Of a stretch of 60,178 nt of DNA, positions 55,532-60,178 are shown one piece after another; positions within the stretch are counted from its first letter, which is position 1; every line of letters starts with the position of its first letter. Origin of the DNA: Akkermansiaceae bacterium (GTDB lineage Bacteria > Verrucomicrobiota > Verrucomicrobiia > Verrucomicrobiales > Akkermansiaceae). The DNA lies in contig CAIRGO010000018.1 of the NCBI GenBank assembly GCA_903878115.1, positions 1-60,178 of the forward strand. Reading direction: 5' to 3'. A model generated the notes under the pieces. That model did not search any database and had not been told where the DNA came from. It was given only the letters and a program-made list of their open reading frames with translations. The position numbers were made by a program, and so were the translations under genes.

Positions 55532-58500
55532 ATGAAACCAAAATCACCACCTCGACGCGGCTTTACCCTGATCATGACGATCAGTCTGATGGTTTTGCTT
55601 ACCATGATCGTGGTGGGCTTGTTGTCGCTAAGTTCAGTCAGCTTACGCAGCTCTAGTCAGGCCATGGATCAAGCAGCAGCGCGTGCTAATGCTCGTTTTT
55701 CCTTGATGTTGGCGATAGGTGAATTGCAAAAAAGCACTGGCTTAGACACCCGAGTCACCGCACGAGCTGATGTGCTCAACGCCAACAATCCGCCAATCAT
55801 GGGCGCGTGGAAAAGTTGGGAAGGCACAGATCATGAGACCAGTGGTGCATTTGTCGGTCGCCCGGTTGCTCCTTCCAATTACAAAACGGCAAAGGAAACG
55901 CGCTTCGTGCGTTGGATGGTCTCTGGCGAGTTCAAAACGCAAGCAACACTGCCCAACACCACCAAAGCCACCGGCAAAGCAACACTGATCGGTGATCGCA
56001 GCGTGGGCAGTGATGCGGCGCAGATCCCACAGCAAGTCCATCTCACGCCAGTCCCCATTACACTTGCCTCCCAAAAAGGTGCCTATGCCTGGTGGGTGGG
56101 TGGCGAAAATCAAAAAGCGCGACTTCCCCGCGCAGCGCCCCCTGAAACGGATAGCTCAAGTGGATGGGCTGCGTTTGTAAAATCACATGCCGTTGCTGAT
56201 ACCAAACCGTTTCTTCTCGATCCATTGATTGATGATACCGTAAGTGCTCAGAAAGCCGTCAATCTAAAACAAGTCGATTTGATCTCTACAGCCACTTCAG
56301 GATTGCAGAATTCACAGAAATTTTTCCACGACCTGAGCACCGTATCTACTGGCTTGCTGACCAATACCGCGACTGGCGGATGGCGTAAGGATTTATCATT
56401 GTTCACAGAAAATTACAGTAATTTGCCTTCATCAGGCTTAGCCCTCTTCCGTAATAAACCTGATACGGATATTCTTTGTACCATTCCTGCTGGCTCTGAT
56501 GCGATAGCCCCGAATTCGATGCTTTACTCATGGGCCAGCTACCGCGGCGGAAATACCATCCCGATCTATCAACACGGTCCAGTGACCTCATGGGAAAATC
56601 TCGCAGACTATGCCACTCTCTATAAAAGAATGACAGTCGGCAGTGGCGGTCGGATGAGCATTCCAGCAACTTCTTTCGCCATCGATGACGCAGGTAACAG
56701 TTATAACTACCTCCACAAGGTGAGAATTTTACCTGTCATCGCTCGTATTCAATGGGTGATGTCTCATTGGGCTGGCACTCCGCCCCCTCCAGCTGCAGGT
56801 CAACCGGCAAATCCCCCGGGCAGTTTGCAACCGCGTCTCCTATGCACACCCATCATCACCATGTGGAATCCCTACAGCGTGGAAATCAGCAGTCCTGCTG
56901 GCTTAAGTTTTGGAATTCCTACCCCACTTCCCGTGGCGCTTAAATACACTGTGGGAGGCATTAACTGCGATTATAGGTGTCTAACAGCTAGTAGCGGGGA
57001 CAGCAATTATGCAGGAAAATCAATGGTATCCGCCGGTTCATATTCTTACTCCATTCCTGATGTGTTCACTCTCAATCCCGGAGAAACACGGGTGTTTAGC
57101 CCACTCTCTACCACACCTGTAGCAGCCGGAACTTCGATTAGACTTTCCCCGGGGTACCGCAGTGGCGGTGGGCATTTTTTCCCCGTTAAAGACGACGCAG
57201 GCAATGCCCTAGTGGTCGCAGGCACAGCCACCATCAAGGCAGATGCAAAATTCAACGTAACATACAACGACCGTTCGATCGGCGTGGGCATCTATCTAGA
57301 CATGGGTATCAATGGCAGAAGACATCTCGTTTATCGTATGTGCTATCCGCTCGCAGTCGCAGAAAATGTATACAAGCCACTGACGAACATGGCTTCCTCT
57401 TCGCTAAATCAAGCACTTACTAGCCCCACTCCTTTTCTCTCGACAATGTTTGGAGCTCGGATGGCGAGTAATACGCACATCGCAGCGAAAGGATTTATTC
57501 AATCTAGTCCACTAGTAAACTACACTGCGATGGGCGGCAAAGATGTGGTGGAATCCACCATTGCTCGCCACTACGGTGGCACCAATCATCCGGTGAATTC
57601 ACCCTTTGATTACAGTTTCGTCAAGCACGCTCCCGGCGGTGATAGCTGGCTGCCTAATGCCAGCGACGCCAGCGGGCGCGGCTACATTGTCACAGGTTTT
57701 AATAAATCAGACGGACTGTCGCGCTGCGTAGCTGCGGAACTACCTACACGTCCACTATCTTCCCTAGGTGAGTTACAAAATTGGGACCTACGTTATGAAA
57801 ATCCCATCCCTCCCTATAGCTTTAATATCATTGGCAATAGTGACGCTTCGCCGCTGATGCCTTCAAATGCAGTGATCAATAGCAATGATAGTTCTTTAAC
57901 GGAAAATTTGCAATATGACGATTCATATTGTGCCAATCATATCCTTTTCGACGACTGGTTTTTTTCCTCCATCGCCCCATCACCCACCACGTTTGGAGCT
58001 TCGGGGAAATCACTGCAGGCGAACTATATTAGCTTTATTACGGGTGCAGTGCCGCTTGCCAATCGCGCATACAGACCAATTGCTGCAGACAGTAGTTTTG
58101 CCACAATATCCACAACGAATGCCAATACGCTTTTCACCAGAAACGTAAACAATAGCAATGCGTGGAGAAATATCGCATCGCGCTTTGAAGTGGAAGGCAT
58201 GTTTAATGTGAATTCCACCTCCGTCACAGCCTGGCGCGCATTGTTAGGTCATGCACGCAATCAAAAAGTGCCATTTATCTCCGAAGCACCTGGCACGTGG
58301 AGCGTCACTACCTCAGCCAAAATGGACTATCCATTTTCTCGCTTCAGCATCAATGGCGATGCCGAAGCCAAAGCCATAGGTAATGCGGGCGCGTTTCCAG
58401 ACTGTGCGGAATTTGCTGGTTACCGTCGCTTTAGCGAACAACAGTTAGATGCACTAGCAAAAAAAATTGTCGATCAGATCCGTTTGCGCGGCCCATTCCT

Positions 58501-59002
58501 TTCGTTATCAGAATTCATCAATCGCCAACTTTCTTCTGGAAATCTTGCCTTGGCCGGCACAATTCAATCGGCATTGAATGAGATCGCCCTCTCAGCGTCC
58601 ACTAACCCTTATGGTGTAATTCAGGCATTATCAAAAGACTCTACGCCGGCGTTAGCTTCTGCCGCTGATGCAGAATACAAATTCGCCGCCGCAGCCACTG
58701 GCGAAAGCGCCTACGGACTCCCAGGTTGGACACGTCAGGCGGATGTGCTGCGGCCCATAGCTCCGATCCTCTCGGCACGCGATGATACGTTCACCATCCG
58801 TGGCTACGGGGAAGCCCGTGATGCTAGCAACGCAGTGAAAGCCCGCGCTGTTTGCGAAGCAGTAGTGCGTCGCACCCGCAACTACATCGATTCCCGAGAG
58901 GCGGCTGATCTTGCGACTCCGCCCGTCAGACCTCTGAATAAGGCTTTCGGTAGGCGCTACGAACTGATATCATTCCGCTGGTTAGCACCAACTGAAATCT
59001 AA
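55532..59002 (+). CDS. Verru_Chthon cassette protein A
   Basis: 1156 aa from the ATG at 55532; the frame opens 27 codons upstream, but this start gives the pilin-like leader PPRRGFTLIMTISLMVLL. The leader has a basic stretch, the G-F-T-L cleavage site, and a hydrophobic helix. The usual Glu at +5 is missing, as in minor pilins and this family. The rest is a huge, mostly beta, secreted body, with GELQKSTGLDTRVTARAD near the N-terminus and a final VRRTRNY segment. The large size, leader and sequence match the cassette-A family (TIGR02600) of Verrucomicrobium and Chthoniobacter. Protein B, C and D genes of the cassette are not adjacent. The role of the cassette is unknown; a pseudopilus-like surface system is likely. 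Confidence 0.85.
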   Translation: MKPKSPPRRGFTLIMTISLMVLLTMIVVGLLSLSSVSLRSSSQAMDQAAARANARFSLMLAIGELQKSTGLDTRVTARADVLNANNPPIMGAWKSWEGTDHETSGAFVGRPVAPSNYKTAKETRFVRWMVSGEFKTQATLPNTTKATGKATLIGDRSVGSDAAQIPQQVHLTPVPITLASQKGAYAWWVGGENQKARLPRAAPPETDSSSGWAAFVKSHAVADTKPFLLDPLIDDTVSAQKAVNLKQVDLISTATSGLQNSQKFFHDLSTVSTGLLTNTATGGWRKDLSLFTENYSNLPSSGLALFRNKPDTDILCTIPAGSDAIAPNSMLYSWASYRGGNTIPIYQHGPVTSWENLADYATLYKRMTVGSGGRMSIPATSFAIDDAGNSYNYLHKVRILPVIARIQWVMSHWAGTPPPPAAGQPANPPGSLQPRLLCTPIITMWNPYSVEISSPAGLSFGIPTPLPVALKYTVGGINCDYRCLTASSGDSNYAGKSMVSAGSYSYSIPDVFTLNPGETRVFSPLSTTPVAAGTSIRLSPGYRSGGGHFFPVKDDAGNALVVAGTATIKADAKFNVTYNDRSIGVGIYLDMGINGRRHLVYRMCYPLAVAENVYKPLTNMASSSLNQALTSPTPFLSTMFGARMASNTHIAAKGFIQSSPLVNYTAMGGKDVVESTIARHYGGTNHPVNSPFDYSFVKHAPGGDSWLPNASDASGRGYIVTGFNKSDGLSRCVAAELPTRPLSSLGELQNWDLRYENPIPPYSFNIIGNSDASPLMPSNAVINSNDSSLTENLQYDDSYCANHILFDDWFFSSIAPSPTTFGASGKSLQANYISFITGAVPLANRAYRPIAADSSFATISTTNANTLFTRNVNNSNAWRNIASRFEVEGMFNVNSTSVTAWRALLGHARNQKVPFISEAPGTWSVTTSAKMDYPFSRFSINGDAEAKAIGNAGAFPDCAEFAGYRRFSEQQLDALAKKIVDQIRLRGPFLSLSEFINRQLSSGNLALAGTIQSALNEIALSASTNPYGVIQALSKDSTPALASAADAEYKFAAAATGESAYGLPGWTRQADVLRPIAPILSARDDTFTIRGYGEARDASNAVKARAVCEAVVRRTRNYIDSREAADLATPPVRPLNKAFGRRYELISFRWLAPTEI

Positions 59003-59009
59003 CTTTTTT

Positions 59010-59717
59010 ATGCTCCGCTTACTATTCTTATGCACTGTCGCTTTTTCGCTCATGGCGAATGTCTTAGCGGCGGAAAAATCAACAAGGTCATGCCGCATCA
59101 TCTTTTTGGAAGCGCCAGACGATGCTCCTGAAAAAATATTCCTGTCCGATGGTGTAAGCATGCGCGAGGTAGAATTACCCCGCATGAATTTGTCCGATAT
59201 TTACCCGCTCGCCGAGGGCGACATCACGCTGCGCATGTTTTCACAAAAAATTACCGATCTCGCTGCCGTGCCAACATCAGCACCAAGCGCTACCATCGGC
59301 GCTGACGTGAAAGATTTTTATCTATTAGTATCCACCGATCCAGCAAACAAAATTGCGCCCGTAAAGATGTCAGTCATTAATGCAAATGCAGCCAATTTCA
59401 AAAAGGGCCAAATGTTATGGTTTAATCTAACGAAAAATAAAGTTGGCGGCCGCGTCGGCGAACGTGATTTGGCGATGGATGCGAATTCAAAAACCATCCT
59501 TGATGCGCCGTCGAGAAAGAACGGCGACTACAATGTCAATTTGACCTTCCGCATGCCCGGCGATGAAAGACTGTTTCCTCTCTGCGAAACGAAATGGCAG
59601 TTCGATGACCGAACGCGTAATATATATTTCATCATACCAGTGGCTGGCAGTCGCTCTCCTCGCATCTTGGGTTTTCCCGATTATCGAGAGGAGCCAAAAG
59701 AAGCGAAAGAACCGTAA
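59010..59717 (+). CDS. Secreted protein paired with the Verru_Chthon A gene
   Basis: 235 aa. Signal peptide (LLFLCTVAFSLMANVLA). The mature part is beta-rich: CRIIFLEAPDDAPEKIFLSDG, FYLLVSTDPANKIAPV and FNLTKNKVGGRVGER. Small proteins of this layout commonly follow Verru_Chthon A genes; I know of no function. Seven bp after the big gene, so it is certainly in the same transcript. The start context TCTAACTTTTTTATG has no Shine-Dalgarno sequence. About 100 bp of featureless DNA separate it from the IS630 remnant. Confidence 0.7.
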   Translation: MLRLLFLCTVAFSLMANVLAAEKSTRSCRIIFLEAPDDAPEKIFLSDGVSMREVELPRMNLSDIYPLAEGDITLRMFSQKITDLAAVPTSAPSATIGADVKDFYLLVSTDPANKIAPVKMSVINANAANFKKGQMLWFNLTKNKVGGRVGERDLAMDANSKTILDAPSRKNGDYNVNLTFRMPGDERLFPLCETKWQFDDRTRNIYFIIPVAGSRSPRILGFPDYREEPKEAKEP

Positions 59718-59814
59718 ATGTGATGGCAAGGCGGCGCAGGTCTCACAGGGAGAAGTGAACGAGGGAGCTTATCCGCCGGTTGCCGCCCACAATGTGTTAT
59801 ACTATTTGCCAAAA

Positions 59815-60178
59815 CTAAGTGCCGTTATAGGAGCGGTTTGCGCAGACTGATTTGACGGTGTCAGGATCTTGTAAGAGTGATCGAAGTGTATCATAAAGCT
59901 TTTGTTCCAACTCGGCTCCTCGATTAGTGATGTAGCCCGCTAGATAATGACTTTTGAGGTATTGCCAGAGTCTTTCGATCGGATTAAAATCGGGACTGTA
60001 GGACGATAAATAAAATGGCGTGATATGATGCCAGTTGAGACTTTTGGCTTTGTGCCAACTGGCATTATCCAAGACGAGTAGGATCTCTTTGCCTTCTCGC
60101 TGCGGCACTTCTTGTGCAAAGGTATCGAGGAATGCCTGAAACACTTCCTTATCGTTATGCGGAACAATGAGGCTTACG
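59815..60178 (-). mobile_element. IS630-family transposase, C-terminal part (cut by window edge)
   Basis: The frame is open from the right edge to the stop at 59815. VSLIVPHNDKEVFQAFLDTF leads into the second catalytic Asp in LLVLDNASWHKAKSL, and YSPDFNPIERLWQYLK carries the final Glu of the DDE triad, as in IS630/Tc1-like transposases. The N-terminal DNA-binding and first Asp parts lie outside the window, so intactness cannot be judged. The terminal inverted repeat should lie between about 59720 and 59815 but cannot be recognised without the other end. Confidence 0.88.

Noticed and set aside
59940-60167. Second open frame on the minus strand at the right edge
   Set aside because: Shadow of the IS630 transposase in another frame; the DDE residues lie in the 59815 frame.

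Overview
The window comes from a bacterium of the Verrucomicrobiota (PVC group), probably near Verrucomicrobiales. The evidence is a very large Verru_Chthon cassette protein A, a TIGR04073 (exosortase-associated) protein, several secreted proteins with SHD1 domains, an enlarged GreA of the kind known from Chlamydia, and an mcsA-mcsB-clpC operon outside the Firmicutes. Base composition is close to even. Genes are tightly packed into short operons on both strands. Almost no start codon has a recognisable Shine-Dalgarno sequence. There is no rRNA, CRISPR array, defence island, conjugation gene or secondary-metabolite cluster. Most of the window is ordinary chromosomal housekeeping DNA.

Region 1-3070 is the most unusual part. 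A CAT-anticodon tRNA gene (best fit tRNA-Ile2) runs off the left edge. Its 5' 36 nt plus 83 nt of upstream DNA are repeated without a mismatch (11-129 and 2951-3069). Between the copies lies about 2.8 kb of AT-rich DNA holding a palindromic MITE-like element, an SHD1 protein gene and a zinc-ribbon membrane protein gene, with no integrase. The break falls exactly at the anticodon, so this looks like a small cargo-only insertion or a decayed integrative element.

Region 3-19 kb holds a ThuA-like secreted protein, tRNA-Thr, and an ECF sigma/anti-sigma/PDZ/GreA run. It continues with an operon ending in a UvrD/PcrA helicase plus a corrinoid adenosyltransferase, 5-formyl-THF cyclo-ligase, a sulfotransferase, hflX with an L,D-transpeptidase, and a three-gene envelope operon. 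Region 18-34 kb has an ornithine cyclodeaminase homologue, parE-folK, TIGR04073, carA-purA, a D-amino-acid dehydrogenase, a frameshifted OmpH/Skp gene, a secreted three-gene operon with a prenyltransferase-like repeat protein, rplS, hisI, mtnP and a secreted msrB.

Region 33.5-37.6 kb has a PPIase-rlmN-DUF1801-CYTH operon and then two dead genes: an aquaporin-family gene with an internal deletion, and a leucine-rich-repeat fragment. Region 37.7-47.6 kb carries ilvE-mcsA-mcsB-clpC (protein arginine phosphorylation and its Clp unfoldase), then rhaB, clpX and ribE. Region 47.6-60.2 kb carries a Na+/H+ antiporter, a thioredoxin-like/SHD1 lipoprotein, a VanZ-like protein, a yqeY-xth-moxR operon, a beta-hydroxyacid dehydrogenase with a hydrolase, the Verru_Chthon A gene with its partner, and part of an IS630-type transposase at the right edge.

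No clearly new system is proven. The best leads are the anticodon-split tRNA island, the SD-less start sites together with the over-represented word TTGTTAG, the ECF-sigma/large-GreA locus, and the McsB-ClpC module without CtsR. All counts here were made by eye.
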